Origin: Bradyrhizobium sp. ARR65
Lineage (GTDB): Bacteria; Pseudomonadota; Alphaproteobacteria; Rhizobiales; Xanthobacteraceae
Assembly (NCBI RefSeq): GCF_000472385.1
Contig: NZ_AWZU01000032.1
Coordinates: forward strand, 154 to 64,153
Length of the DNA stretch: 64,000 nt
Direction of reading: 5' to 3'
Part shown: positions 49,122 to 58,514 of the stretch, piece by piece
Numbering within the stretch: position 1 is the first letter of the stretch
Layout of the letters: each line of letters starts with the position of its first letter
The notes under the pieces: model-generated
The model's input: the letters and a program-made list of their open reading frames with translations, nothing else
The model's database searches: none
What the model was told of the DNA's origin: nothing
Position numbers and translations under genes: made by a program

Positions 49122-51347
49122 ATGGACATTGCCGGTGAGTTTGGGCCTTTTGCAGCAGCAGATGGCGCCGCCGATCTCGAAACACAGTTTCTAGTTTACC
49201 TCCGCGATTTCCTTCGCCGCGAGTGGCGCCTTCTCGCTCTGATCACCGCTTTGTCGTTTGGTGGTGGGGTTGCGTACGTTGCCACGACGCCGCCCAAATA
49301 CACCGCGACCGCGGATATGATCATCGATACCGAGAAGATCACCTGGACTCACAGCGAGATGTCGTCGGAGACCCGCTCCATCGATGATGCCGCAGTGGAA
49401 ACGGAACTCGAGACGACCAGGTCCGAAAGAGTTCGAAGGTCCGTCGTTCATCAGCTCAAGCTGAATGAAGACCCGGAGTTCGTCGGACCCTGGCAGGGCA
49501 TTCGGGCCCGCATCATTGCCTTCCTCACGCGAGAACCCGGGCCGGACCCATCAACCGACGAACCGATGCGACGCGCGCTCTCCACGATCAAGGACAATCT
49601 GCGCGTGACCCGAGTAGGGCAAAGCTATGTGGAGCGGATCGCGTACACGTCTCTCGACCCGGAAAAAGCGGCGAAGATAGCGAACACGTTTGCAGAGTCT
49701 TACATTGAAGACCAGCTTCAGGCGAAGTTCGACCAGATCCGTCGCGCAAGCGAATGGCTTGACGAGCGGATGCGCGCGCTCCGCCAACAGGCGAGCGACG
49801 CCTATAAGGCGGTTCAGGATTTTAAAACCGAAAAGAACATCATCATTGGCAAGGATGGCAAGCTGGCGAGCGACATCGAGCTTGATCAGCTTGGTGTGTC
49901 GCTGGCCAAGGCGCGTGCCGACACCAGTCAGGCCCGCGCCAAGCTCGAGCGCATCCAGCGCGTCCTCGCGCAGCGCTCCAACAATATGGGCGATTTCAGC
50001 ATCCCCGACCCCGTTGTTACGGATGCCTTGAGCAGCCCCGTCGTCACCAAGCTGCGGCAGCAATTCCTGGACGATCAGGCCAAGCAGGCGGAATGGACCG
50101 CCAAATATGGCGTCAATCACATTGCGGTCAGGAATCTTCGCGCCGAAATGGCAGCCCTGCAAAGTTCGATTTGGGATGAGATTTCCCGGATTGCGGAAAG
50201 CTACAAGAGCGAGCTCCAGATTACCAAAAGCCAGGAAGAAGCCATCGATAAACGGATGATGGAGGTGTTCCAGGAGTCCGGCTCGACAAGGCAGGCGCAA
50301 GTTCATTTGCGCGAACTGGAGAGCGGTGCCGAGACCTATCGCGGGATCTACGAGACGTTCTTGTCGAGGTTCACTCAAGCCCTACAGCAGCAATCGTTCC
50401 CCTCGACCGAGGCCCGCCTGGTAACCGAGGCGCCTGTTCCGCGCGAGCCAAGTTCGCCCAAGATCGCCATGGCTCTCGCGTTTGCGACACTCTGCGGATT
50501 GGGATTTGGCGTGATGTCCGCGATCGCTCGCGAGCAATTGATGAACCGCCGAATTCACACGCGCGATCAACTCGAAAAGCTTGTCGGCTCTGCCTGCCTC
50601 GCGGTTTTGCCGGCAATGTCCAAGCCGTTGGGCAGATTTCGGGGAAGCGAATCCTTGCCCTTCGTCCAAATCACCGAAGCCTCATGTTTCTCCGCGACCG
50701 CGGAAGCGCTGCGATACATGAAGGTTGCGATCGACCTTCATCCAACGGGCGCCAAGATCATCGGCATCACGTCGGCGCTTCCGGGGGAGGGCAAGACAAC
50801 TGTCACGGCTGCGTTTGCAGCTTTCCTTGCGGGGACCGGTGCGCGGACTCTTCTGATCGACGCTGACCTGCGCAGTCCCTCCGCATCTCGAATGCTTGGC
50901 TATGCCGACAGGCCGGGACTGATTGACATGGTCGAGAATGGCTTGGAACTCGAAAATCTCGTCATCACAGATCCGAACTTCAAGTTTGATGTCTTGCCAT
51001 CTCCCATCGCGGCGAGACCTTTCAGCAGCTCGGACGCGCTGAACTCGTCGGCGATCAAGGACATGCTGAAAGCGGTACGCAAAGAGTATGACTACGTCCT
51101 TTGCGATCTGCCCGCAGTCCTGCCGATCGTTGATGTCAAGGCAACAGCCCATCTTTTCGACGCGTTCATCTTGATCGTCGAATGGGGCGGCACGTCGACG
51201 AAGGAGATCCGCAACGCCATACGCTCATCCCCCCTTCTTTCCGAACGTCTGCTGGGGACCGTTCTCAACAAGGCAGACGAGAAATTCCTGCGACGTTTCG
51301 AGGGCTATTCGGATCGGCGCGACGCCTACTATCGCGAGTCACCCTGA
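49122..51347 (+). CDS. Wzz/polysaccharide co-polymerase with BY-kinase domain
   Basis: 741 residues. TM1 (about 37-54), a Wzz chain-length region and long coiled coils (about 60-440), TM2 (about 448-465), then a bacterial tyrosine kinase domain with Walker A GEGKTT (about 555-562), A' LLIDADLR (about 577-584), and Walker B VLCDLPAVLPIVD. The kinase domain autophosphorylates on C-terminal tyrosines (tail YSDRRDAYYRESP has several). It should control export and length of a capsule or exopolysaccharide. The polymerase, flippase and glycosyltransferases are absent nearby, so it is an orphan. The start at 49122 puts the first span in an early position. Confidence 0.92.
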   Translation: MDIAGEFGPFAAADGAADLETQFLVYLRDFLRREWRLLALITALSFGGGVAYVATTPPKYTATADMIIDTEKITWTHSEMSSETRSIDDAAVETELETTRSERVRRSVVHQLKLNEDPEFVGPWQGIRARIIAFLTREPGPDPSTDEPMRRALSTIKDNLRVTRVGQSYVERIAYTSLDPEKAAKIANTFAESYIEDQLQAKFDQIRRASEWLDERMRALRQQASDAYKAVQDFKTEKNIIIGKDGKLASDIELDQLGVSLAKARADTSQARAKLERIQRVLAQRSNNMGDFSIPDPVVTDALSSPVVTKLRQQFLDDQAKQAEWTAKYGVNHIAVRNLRAEMAALQSSIWDEISRIAESYKSELQITKSQEEAIDKRMMEVFQESGSTRQAQVHLRELESGAETYRGIYETFLSRFTQALQQQSFPSTEARLVTEAPVPREPSSPKIAMALAFATLCGLGFGVMSAIAREQLMNRRIHTRDQLEKLVGSACLAVLPAMSKPLGRFRGSESLPFVQITEASCFSATAEALRYMKVAIDLHPTGAKIIGITSALPGEGKTTVTAAFAAFLAGTGARTLLIDADLRSPSASRMLGYADRPGLIDMVENGLELENLVITDPNFKFDVLPSPIAARPFSSSDALNSSAIKDMLKAVRKEYDYVLCDLPAVLPIVDVKATAHLFDAFILIVEWGGTSTKEIRNAIRSSPLLSERLLGTVLNKADEKFLRRFEGYSDRRDAYYRESP

Positions 51348-51457
51348 GTGACCGCAGGCGCGCCATGACGAAGCGGGTATGCCGCGGTGCGGGAACGAAT
51401 CCAGTCGCGCGAGCTTGATGCTCTGATGGACCGGTTAGACTCGGGCGTCCGTAATCG

Positions 51458-52765
51458 ATGTCGGGAAGAGCGGAGACTGAGAGTCGGGCAACGAGCCAAT
51501 CCGGGGGAACGCGGAACCGAAGAGAACTGGCGCGGACGCTCGGACTCGGCGTCGTCACCGGCGCTGCCGACGATGATTGCTCTGCAATCGGGACTTATGC
51601 AAGTGCAGGCGCGCAATTCGGACTGGGCTTGCTTTGGACGGCACCTGTCACCTTTCCGATGATGTTCGCCGTGGTCTATCTGTCCTCCAAATTGGGGCAG
51701 GTGACCGGCAAGGGCTTGTTTCAGGTCGTAAAGGAGCGCTATCCAAAATGGGTTCTGTGGCCGATGCTTATTGGTGTCCTTGCCGGAAACACCATTGAAG
51801 CAGGTGCAGACATCGCCGGCATGGCCGCGTGCCTGAACATCTTCTTTCCAGTCCCGCCTTTTCTGATCGTCATCGCGGTGGCCGCGACCATTCTGCTGCT
51901 TCAGGTATTCGGATCCTATACCTTCATTCGCAATATCTTTCGTTGGCTCGCGCTCTCGCTGTTCGCCTATGTCGGCTCTGCGTTCCTGGCAAAGCCGGAT
52001 CTTTGGGAAGTGCTGCGGGGAACGTTTGTTCCCCACATCGAGCCATCAAAGGACTTTCTTTCGATCCTCGTCGCGGTGATCGGCACGACCCTGTCTGCCT
52101 ATCTGTATACGTGGCAGTCCAATGTCGAAGTCGAGGAAAAGATAGAAGAAGGAAAGACCAGGCTATCCGATCGGCAGGGCGCCACCAAAAGCGAGCTCAG
52201 GCGATCACAACGCGACATCGTCGTCGGAATGGCGTTCTCGAACATCATCATGTACTTCATCATTCTGTCGACCGGGGCTACGCTGCACAAGGCCGGTCAA
52301 ACCAACATAGAGGATGCAGCGCAGGCGGCGGAAGCGCTGCGACCCTTGGCCGGGAGCGCGGCGGCGTTCCTGTTCGCCATCGGCGTGATCGCTGTCGGAT
52401 TCCTCGCCGTGCCGGTCATGACGACGGGCGCGGCGTACGATCTTGCCCAGGTCTTGGGCTGGAAGAGCAGCTTGCACGCGCAGCCAAAGGAGGCGAAGGC
52501 GTTTTATGCCCTGATCGCGGGCTTTACATTGTTTGCTGTCCTGCTCAATAGCCTCGGCTTCAATCCAATGAAAGCCTTGGTGTATGCCGGAATTGTGCAG
52601 GGCTTTTCGACCCCGCCGCTCCTCTTGTTCATCGTCCTCATGACGAACAACCGGGACCTCATGGGCGATAAGGTCAACAGCTTCTGGCTCAACGGTCTAA
52701 GCTGGCTCACGGTGGCTGCCATTTTTTCGGCAAGTATCGGATTGCCCGTGAGCTGGTTGTTGTAG
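51458..52765 (+). CDS. Nramp-family divalent metal transporter, divergent motif
   Basis: 435 residues, about eleven hydrophobic segments. The first transmembrane motif reads GVVTGAADDDCSAIGTYASAGAQFG: the Nramp family's usual DPGN is replaced, and compared with the related DDDPSGIxTY of Nramp-related transporters the Pro is Cys. The sixth-segment motif is not the standard MPH, in line with an Nramp-related magnesium or other metal carrier rather than an Mn/Fe importer. Other signature stretches: LIGVLAGNTIEAGADIAGMAA, FSNIIMYFIILSTGATL, AVGFLAVPVMTTGAAYDLAQVLGW. Ribosome binding site weak; a start slightly downstream is possible. Confidence 0.82.
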   Translation: MSGRAETESRATSQSGGTRNRRELARTLGLGVVTGAADDDCSAIGTYASAGAQFGLGLLWTAPVTFPMMFAVVYLSSKLGQVTGKGLFQVVKERYPKWVLWPMLIGVLAGNTIEAGADIAGMAACLNIFFPVPPFLIVIAVAATILLLQVFGSYTFIRNIFRWLALSLFAYVGSAFLAKPDLWEVLRGTFVPHIEPSKDFLSILVAVIGTTLSAYLYTWQSNVEVEEKIEEGKTRLSDRQGATKSELRRSQRDIVVGMAFSNIIMYFIILSTGATLHKAGQTNIEDAAQAAEALRPLAGSAAAFLFAIGVIAVGFLAVPVMTTGAAYDLAQVLGWKSSLHAQPKEAKAFYALIAGFTLFAVLLNSLGFNPMKALVYAGIVQGFSTPPLLLFIVLMTNNRDLMGDKVNSFWLNGLSWLTVAAIFSASIGLPVSWLL

Positions 52766-52818
52766 CACCGCTGTTGAGCCATTGCGTCGGCACCGCTGCG
52801 AGAAGTGGTAGAAGCCTT

Positions 52819-53292
52819 TCACCCAATCGACGGCCGGGAAATCATAAGCCAGAAAATGATCATGACCGCGCCAAATGCCGGAAAGCCAAAGGCGAACCAA
52901 ATCCGGAACAGGATATAGTACCGGACCGGCAGCGGTTTTCCCTCGCTTGCCGATGCGGCAGCAAGATTGCGCATTTGAATCTGGATCCAGACGACGGGCA
53001 GCCAGAAGACGCCGGTGAAAAGATACAAGGCCACCGAGAGCACGATCCAGCCGTCGGTCAGGGAATAGCCCGCCTGAGAAGCAAGCGCTATTCCGGTCAG
53101 CGGCTGCAACACAACCGCCGTCGCCGTGAACAGGGCATCCGCGAGCACAACGATACGTGCCACGGCCGCAATGACCGCAGGCTCGCCAGTCAAATGAGCC
53201 CGGAGCATGAAGAACGCGATGCCTGCGCCCGTGCCGAGCAGCACCGAGGCTCCGATCAGGTGGAGATACTTCAAGAGAAAATAGAGCGTCAT
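52819..53292 (-). CDS. DUF2269-like membrane protein
   Basis: 157 residues, four hydrophobic segments. MTLYFLLKYLHLIGASVLLGTGAGIAFFMLRAHLTGEP, VLADALFTATAVVLQPLTGIALASQAGY and LYLFTGVFWLPVVWIQIQMRNLA match DUF2269. Two His/Trp-containing loops suggest a cofactor or redox role, unproven. Its ATG overlaps the SDR stop (ATGA), so the two are translationally coupled. Confidence 0.82.
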   Translation of the reverse strand: MTLYFLLKYLHLIGASVLLGTGAGIAFFMLRAHLTGEPAVIAAVARIVVLADALFTATAVVLQPLTGIALASQAGYSLTDGWIVLSVALYLFTGVFWLPVVWIQIQMRNLAAASASEGKPLPVRYYILFRIWFAFGFPAFGAVMIIFWLMISRPSIG

Positions 53293-54572
53293 CTTTCGTC
53301 CAGAATCGCGAGCGCGACCAGATGCAGGACGAGAATCGGGATGATCTTGAAGAGAGGACCCAGCGGCTCTGTCCATAGATCCGGGCGCAGCACAGTCGCG
53401 GCAACGGCGTAGAACGATGACAGCGGAAGCGCCGCGTAAAGGCCATAGCGGGTCAGGGGACGCCACGCTATTCCGACGCCGATCGCCATATCCGCGAGCG
53501 CGCCGGCGATGACGGCGGCTCCCGACAAGGCGCCGGCGCCCGTGCTGCGCATCAATTGAACTCCGCTCGCATATCCTGACGTCAGCGAGATCAGTCCTGT
53601 GCCGATCCAGAATGCCACCAGCACCGGAAATATCACGGCCTTGAGCAGATACAGTCGAGCAAACCATTTGTCTTGAATGGCCGCCGGCTCGGCCGCTAGC
53701 GCCTCTTGAAGAGACTGAGGTCGAATGCCGGTAACGGACATCCACGGCGCGGGGTCCCCGATGGCTCCTCGTGCGATTTCCAGCGCGGCGTTGGTTCGCA
53801 TCGGAGGACGCCAGCCGAGCGCGCCGACCAGATCGCCGAGACGGTAGAGAACGTGGGACAGCGGCCTCGGAACGATGATCTTATGAGCAGCGCCCCAGCC
53901 ATACCAGTTTCGATACTGCGCGACGACATCTCCCATCTGCAGTCGGTCGGGACCGGCAAGTTCCAGTTCGAGGCGCGAAGGGGCATCCGCCTTCAGGAAG
54001 AAGGAGATCGTCGCCAGGACATCCGAGAGCTGCACCACCTGAAGCGGCTGTGTGTCAGGCATCAGCGGCACAACCGGCAGGCTGGCAAGGGAGCGGATCA
54101 GAGCGCTGGCGCCGAACGCGGATCGGCCGAGCACCACCGAAGGCCTCAGGATCACCCACTCCAGATCTCGCGTCATCAATTGTCGGTCGCCCGCGTATTT
54201 GGTCGAGGAGAACGTCGAGGGACGCTCTCTGTCGACCCCGATTGCGGATAGATGGATAACCCGGCGGATACCGCTTTGCTCGCACGCAGCGAACAATGTG
54301 GCCACTCCCGTCGAATGAACGCCTTCCGCGCATTCTTGAGGGCTGTCCTGCAGAACGCCGGCGCAGTTGACGACCGCGTCGATGCCGGCGAGATAAGGCA
54401 ACCAGTCAGCGGGCTCGCGCATGGACGCGATATCGACTATGGCCCAGCCCTTGAGCCTCAAGGATCGGGAGCGGTGGCGGGCAAGGCCAATGATGTCGTG
54501 CCCCTCCTGCATAAGGCGATACGCAAGCGCGGATCCGATCAGTCCGGTCGCGCCTGTAAGGAGAATCTTCAT
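53289..54572 (-). CDS. SDR-type NAD(P)-binding protein fused to a DoxX-like membrane domain
   Basis: 427 residues. The N-terminal extended SDR (MKILLTGATGLIGSALAYRLMQEGHDIIGLARH) covers about 280 residues with YAGDRQLMTRDLEWVILRPSVVLGRSAFG as the middle. The C-terminal third (about 300-427) has four hydrophobic segments (YLLKAVIFPVLVAFWIGTGLIS, AGALSGAAVIAGALADMAIGVGIAW, YGLYAALPLSSFYAVAATVLRPDLW, PLFKIIPILVLHLVALAIL), a DoxX/DUF4166-like module. Such fusions occur in alphaproteobacteria. The SDR half may bind a quinone or a cofactor; no reaction assigned. In an operon with DUF2269. Confidence 0.85.
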   Translation of the reverse strand: MKILLTGATGLIGSALAYRLMQEGHDIIGLARHRSRSLRLKGWAIVDIASMREPADWLPYLAGIDAVVNCAGVLQDSPQECAEGVHSTGVATLFAACEQSGIRRVIHLSAIGVDRERPSTFSSTKYAGDRQLMTRDLEWVILRPSVVLGRSAFGASALIRSLASLPVVPLMPDTQPLQVVQLSDVLATISFFLKADAPSRLELELAGPDRLQMGDVVAQYRNWYGWGAAHKIIVPRPLSHVLYRLGDLVGALGWRPPMRTNAALEIARGAIGDPAPWMSVTGIRPQSLQEALAAEPAAIQDKWFARLYLLKAVIFPVLVAFWIGTGLISLTSGYASGVQLMRSTGAGALSGAAVIAGALADMAIGVGIAWRPLTRYGLYAALPLSSFYAVAATVLRPDLWTEPLGPLFKIIPILVLHLVALAILDER

Positions 54573-54982
54573 CGCGATCGCATCATGCGGCTATGCGAGT
54601 TCAATCACAGCCGCTTACATTGGTTCCTGTCGTTGCCTGCGGCGGCGCGCCGGCTGGTGCAAGGCACAGTCGGCCGTTATCTTGCACCGCGATGCCGCAC
54701 CGAAATGGCCTCAAGGGCGCAGCTTGTGGAAACCTTCTTGCGGCCGGAACACAGCCCTGTTGCCGGCGAGCCTGCGCGTCACCTCGCTGTCGGAGGGCTG
54801 CACATGGATTTCTGCTGTTCGTGCGGCAGCCGCTTCAACGAATTCGGTGTCATCCCCCGCGAAGGCGGTGATCCATAGTCCCAGGCTCTAGTTGTAGCGC
54901 GAGATATGGGTTACCGATCTTCGCCAAACTCCGGCTTGGAGTTATGGGTCATAGGTGCATGGCCAAGCGATGCGAGGATTTC
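54573..54982. other. Gap with one doubtful small frame
   Basis: A frame at 54585-54878 (+) could encode 97 residues (MRLCEFNHSRLHWFLSLPAAARRLVQGTVGRYL ... MDFCCSCGSRFNEFG), but lacks a clear ribosome binding site and any recognisable family. Its end is GTCATCCCCCGCGAAGGCGGTGATCCATAG, a common intergenic hairpin repeat, which argues against coding. No promoter or RNA gene recognised. Confidence 0.35.
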
Positions 54983-55801
54983 ATGTCTATCCATGAACAC
55001 GAGCCGGCAAGCGTATTAGGCGATGCGCAGATACAGCAATTCATTCGAGATGGCTTCATCCGAATCGATCAAGCCTTTCCCCGCAAACTCGCGGAGGAAG
55101 GCCGCGCGATCATGTGGAGGGATCTCCCTTGTGATCCTGGCAACCCGGCGACCTGGAGCAAACCTGTCATTCGACTTCCCGGATACGGCCAAGAACCATT
55201 CAGGAAGGCGGTCAATACGCCAACTCTCCATGCCGCGTTCGATCAGTTGGTCGGGAAAGGACGTTGGCGTCCGCGTGACGGTCTTGGCACCTTCCCGATA
55301 CGCTTTCCGCATACCGATGATCCCGGCGACGCAGGATGGCACATCGACGTCAGCTTTCCTGGACCGACAGGAAGCTGGGACGAGAACAAGGACTTCTCGG
55401 ATTGGCGTGTAAACGTAACCTCGCGCGGTCGCGCGCTCCTTATGCTGTTTCTTTTTTCCGATGTTGGAGAGGACGACGCGCCCACGCGCATCAAGATCGG
55501 GTCGCATCGGGACGTCGCAAGATATCTCCAGCCCGCCGGCGAGGCGGGGCTGTCGCATGGTGAACTGGATAAATTCTGCGCGACACTGCATAGACCGCTG
55601 GCGCTGGCAACGGGGCGCGCGGGTGATGTCTATCTCTGTCATCCATTTCTGGTTCATGCGGCGCAAATGCATCGAGGCAAAGAGCCGCGCTTTCTTGCCC
55701 AGCCGCCGCTGCATCCCAGCGAGCCATTCCGGCTGGATCGCGAGGACGGTTCCTATTCGCCGGTTGAGATGGCGATCCGGCACGCACTGCAGGAGAGCTG
55801 A
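54983..55801 (+). CDS. Phytanoyl-CoA dioxygenase (PhyH)-family oxygenase
   Basis: 272 residues, Fe(II)/2-oxoglutarate dioxygenase. The HxD motif is H120 and D122 in GWHIDVSF, with the distal His in YLCHPFLVHAAQMHRG and an Arg downstream (EPRFLAQPP) for 2-oxoglutarate. PhyH-type enzymes hydroxylate acyl-CoAs, amino acids or natural products; the substrate is unknown. The ATG at 54983 follows GAGG at good spacing. It stands alone. Confidence 0.88.
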   Translation: MSIHEHEPASVLGDAQIQQFIRDGFIRIDQAFPRKLAEEGRAIMWRDLPCDPGNPATWSKPVIRLPGYGQEPFRKAVNTPTLHAAFDQLVGKGRWRPRDGLGTFPIRFPHTDDPGDAGWHIDVSFPGPTGSWDENKDFSDWRVNVTSRGRALLMLFLFSDVGEDDAPTRIKIGSHRDVARYLQPAGEAGLSHGELDKFCATLHRPLALATGRAGDVYLCHPFLVHAAQMHRGKEPRFLAQPPLHPSEPFRLDREDGSYSPVEMAIRHALQES

Positions 55802-55980
55802 GGCAAGCGAGGCGAACACCCTTTGATCTGCCCTGACATCCCGCGATCTTCGCTTTCGCGACCGGATGCAAGATTTAACCAATCAATTACATGCCGTTCG
55901 CAATCTCGATTTTGTCGTCGCCAGGCCCTATATCATCACGGTCGATTCTTTCATCTCTGGCTGATCCTTGAGGAAACGGG

Positions 55981-56721
55981 ATGGCGCGGGCGCCTGTTCT
56001 GGCGGCGGGAGGCATTGTGCTGCGGCGGGCAACCCCGCCGCAGATTGCGGTGGTGCGCCTGCGCAAGCGCAACGAATGGGTGTTGCCGAAAGGCAAGCTC
56101 GACAATGGCGAGACGCCGCGCGACGCCGCCGAGCGCGAAGTCAATGAAGAGACCGGGCACGATGTCACCGTGCACGAATTTCTCGGCACGCTGGTTTACG
56201 AGTCGGGCGGGCGCTCCAAGGTCGTGCATTATTGGCGGATGGAAGCCAATGGCGGGCCGGCCTATGAACTGATGAGCGACATCCGCGAGGTCGAGTGGCT
56301 GCCGCTGGATGCGGCGGTGGAGCGGCTGTCCCGCGCCTATGAGCGCGCGTTTCTCGCCAATGTCGGACCGCTGGCGCTGGAAGCGGCGGCCTCGAACGTC
56401 ATGCGCGCCAGGGCGAAGCCGTCCGCGCAAAGGAAACGGCGCAGCCGGCCGGCCTCGCCGGCGGAGCCGCCGCTCGCCGCGCCCGCTCTGTCCCGCCCGC
56501 CGATCGACGTGCCCGCAGCGGCGCCGGAGCGTGCTGTTGATGGGGCGAGCGGAATCCCCTCTGGCGAGGTCGCGGCGGTCGAAAAGCCCGAGCCTGTGGC
56601 GGCCGGGTTCGTTCCAGCTGAGGCGTCGGAACCGAGCGATGGCTTCGCAGGCTCGGCCGTCGAACCGCGCCGCAGGACTCTTGCCGCGTTGCTGCGCGAT
56701 TGGCTGCAGCGCGCGGTGTAA
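55981..56721 (+). CDS. Nudix hydrolase with Pro/Ala-rich C-terminal tail
   Basis: 246 residues. Nudix box G38-x5-E-x7-REVNEETG in GKLDNGETPRDAAEREVNEETGHD, with AGGIVLRR and EWVLPKGKL. The first 140 residues are the catalytic domain; KVVHYWRMEANGG and the DIREVEWLPLDAAVERL helix resemble MutT/Ap4A-type members. The last 100 residues are Pro/Ala/Arg-rich and disordered (KPSAQRKRRSRPASPAEPP ...), ending in a short helix LAALLRDWLQRAV. Hydrolyses a nucleoside diphosphate derivative, exact substrate unknown. Confidence 0.92.
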   Translation: MARAPVLAAGGIVLRRATPPQIAVVRLRKRNEWVLPKGKLDNGETPRDAAEREVNEETGHDVTVHEFLGTLVYESGGRSKVVHYWRMEANGGPAYELMSDIREVEWLPLDAAVERLSRAYERAFLANVGPLALEAAASNVMRARAKPSAQRKRRSRPASPAEPPLAAPALSRPPIDVPAAAPERAVDGASGIPSGEVAAVEKPEPVAAGFVPAEASEPSDGFAGSAVEPRRRTLAALLRDWLQRAV

Positions 56722-56973
56722 GTCTCGACGCTCAGCCGCAGCGCCGCCCAGCCTTGGAACACGGCCCACTTGAAGGCCCACTTCGCGGTGCTCGCCCGCA
56801 ACGGTGGCATCCCGATGCCGCCGGCGCGCTTGTCCCGAATGCACGCCGATTCCGTAAACGCACGCTGACCGGCCCGTGATCGAACCATCGTCATCGCAAC
56901 GAATTGTTCTCACTGCTACTTCACGTGCAGCCGTACAGGCGTGGACTGCTGCTTTGCTTTCCGGAGGGATTGC

Positions 56974-57501
56974 ATGAACCGACCACCCGTAGCCCAAGCG
57001 GGCCCTCGACATACCTCGACGCCCGCCACGTTTCCGGTGACACTCACGATCAATGGCGAGAAGCGCACCATGGACGTCGCGCCCTGGACGACGTTGCTTG
57101 ACCTGCTTCGCGACCGGTTCGATCTGACCGGCACCAAGAAGGGCTGCGACCACGGTCAATGCGGCGCCTGCACGGTTCTGCTCGACGGGCGGCGAGTGAC
57201 TGCGTGCCTCACGCTCGCCGTCATGAAGGACGGCTCCGATGTCGTCACAATCGAGGGGCTCGCAAGTGGCGATGCGCTGCATCCCCTGCAGCAGGCCTTC
57301 ATCGATCATGACGCATTTCAGTGCGGCTACTGCACGCCGGGGCAGATCTGTTCGGCGGCCGGGTTGATCGCGGAAGGGAAGGCAAAGACCGCCGACGAGA
57401 TCCGCGAGCTGATGAGCGGCAACATCTGCCGCTGCGGCGCATACCCCAACATCGTTGCCGCCATTCGGCAGGCAATGGGCGCGATGGGAGGCAAGCCGTG
57501 A
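56974..57501 (+). CDS. Molybdenum hydroxylase small subunit, two [2Fe-2S] (PaoA/CoxS-like)
   Basis: 175 residues. The N-terminal plant-type [2Fe-2S] site is C58, C63, C66 and C78 (GCDHGQCGACTVLLDGRRVTAC), and the C-terminal site is FQCGYCTPGQI with NICRCGAYPN. It transfers electrons from the molybdenum centre to the FAD subunit. The ATG at 56974 follows GGAGGG. There is no Tat-type signal peptide, unlike periplasmic PaoA, so the enzyme is probably cytoplasmic. Operon with the two following subunits. Confidence 0.95.
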   Translation: MNRPPVAQAGPRHTSTPATFPVTLTINGEKRTMDVAPWTTLLDLLRDRFDLTGTKKGCDHGQCGACTVLLDGRRVTACLTLAVMKDGSDVVTIEGLASGDALHPLQQAFIDHDAFQCGYCTPGQICSAAGLIAEGKAKTADEIRELMSGNICRCGAYPNIVAAIRQAMGAMGGKP

Positions 57502-58514
57502 ACAATTTCGAATATTCGCGGGCGACCGATGTCGCCGATGCCGTCAGGCAGATTGCAGCCGATCCGGCGGCCAAATTCATTGCCGGCGGGACCAACCTCA
57601 TCGATCTCATGAAGTATGACGTCGAACGTCCGGCACGGCTGATCGACATCACGCGCCTGCCGCTCAAAAGCGTAGAGGAGACCAGGGACGGTGGCGTGCG
57701 CATCGGCGCGCTGGTGCCGAACAGCGATCTCGCCTATCATCCCCTGATCGAGCAGCGCTATCCGCTGCTGTCCAGCGCGATCCTCGCCGGTGCTTCGGCG
57801 CAGCTTCGCAACATGGCATCCACCGGCGGCAATCTCCTGCAGCGAACGCGCTGCTTCTATTTCTACGACGTCGCAACTCCCTGCAACAAGCGCGAGCCCG
57901 GCTCCGGCTGCGCGGCGATCAACGGCATCAACCGCATCAACGCCATTCTCGGCACCAGCGAGGCCTGCATCGCGACGCATCCGTCCGATATGTGCGTCGC
58001 GCTGGCGGCCCTGGAGGCCAAGGTGCACGTAATGGGCCCCTCTGGCGAGCGCAGCATCGCGTTCGAGGATTTCCATCGACTGCCCGGCGACACCCCGCAT
58101 CTCGACAACAATCTCGGGCCGAACGAGGTGGTGACGGCGATCGAACTGCCCGCCGAGGGGTATGCCGCGAATTACAGTTACTTGAAGATTCGCGACCGGC
58201 TGTCTTATGCCTTTGCGCTGGTATCGGTCGCGGCCGCCCTCAAGCTCGACGGCGGCCGCATCAAGGAGGCGCGCCTTGCGCTTGGCGGTGTCGCGCACAA
58301 GCCCTGGCGCAATCGCGACGCCGAAGCCGCGCTGCGCGGCGAGGCTCCCGGCAGGGCCGCGTTCGAGAAAGCCGCCGCCGCGCTTCTCGCGGGCGCCAAG
58401 GGCTATTCGCATAACAGCTTCAAGATCGGTCTTGCGCGGCGCGCGATCATCCGCACGCTGACTCAGGCGGCGAACGCGACGCCGCAAATCCAGTCCGTCA
58501 AGAAGATCCGGTGA
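57498..58514 (+). CDS. Molybdenum hydroxylase FAD subunit with [4Fe-4S] cysteines (PaoB-like)
   Basis: 338 residues, starting at a GTG that overlaps the upstream stop (GTGA). The FAD-binding pattern is FIAGGTNLIDLMKYDVERPARLIDIT and STGGNLLQRTR. A four-cysteine insertion (C119, C129, C138, C157; RCFYFYDVATPCNKREPGSGCAAINGINRINAILGTSEACIATHPSD) matches the extra [4Fe-4S] cluster of E. coli PaoB. It carries electrons to the acceptor. Confidence 0.94.
   Translation: MNNFEYSRATDVADAVRQIAADPAAKFIAGGTNLIDLMKYDVERPARLIDITRLPLKSVEETRDGGVRIGALVPNSDLAYHPLIEQRYPLLSSAILAGASAQLRNMASTGGNLLQRTRCFYFYDVATPCNKREPGSGCAAINGINRINAILGTSEACIATHPSDMCVALAALEAKVHVMGPSGERSIAFEDFHRLPGDTPHLDNNLGPNEVVTAIELPAEGYAANYSYLKIRDRLSYAFALVSVAAALKLDGGRIKEARLALGGVAHKPWRNRDAEAALRGEAPGRAAFEKAAAALLAGAKGYSHNSFKIGLARRAIIRTLTQAANATPQIQSVKKIR

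Noticed and set aside
55951..57309. 452-codon open frame antisense to the Nudix and small-subunit genes
   Set aside because: Runs across two real genes and an intergenic gap; Arg/Gly/His-rich and featureless.
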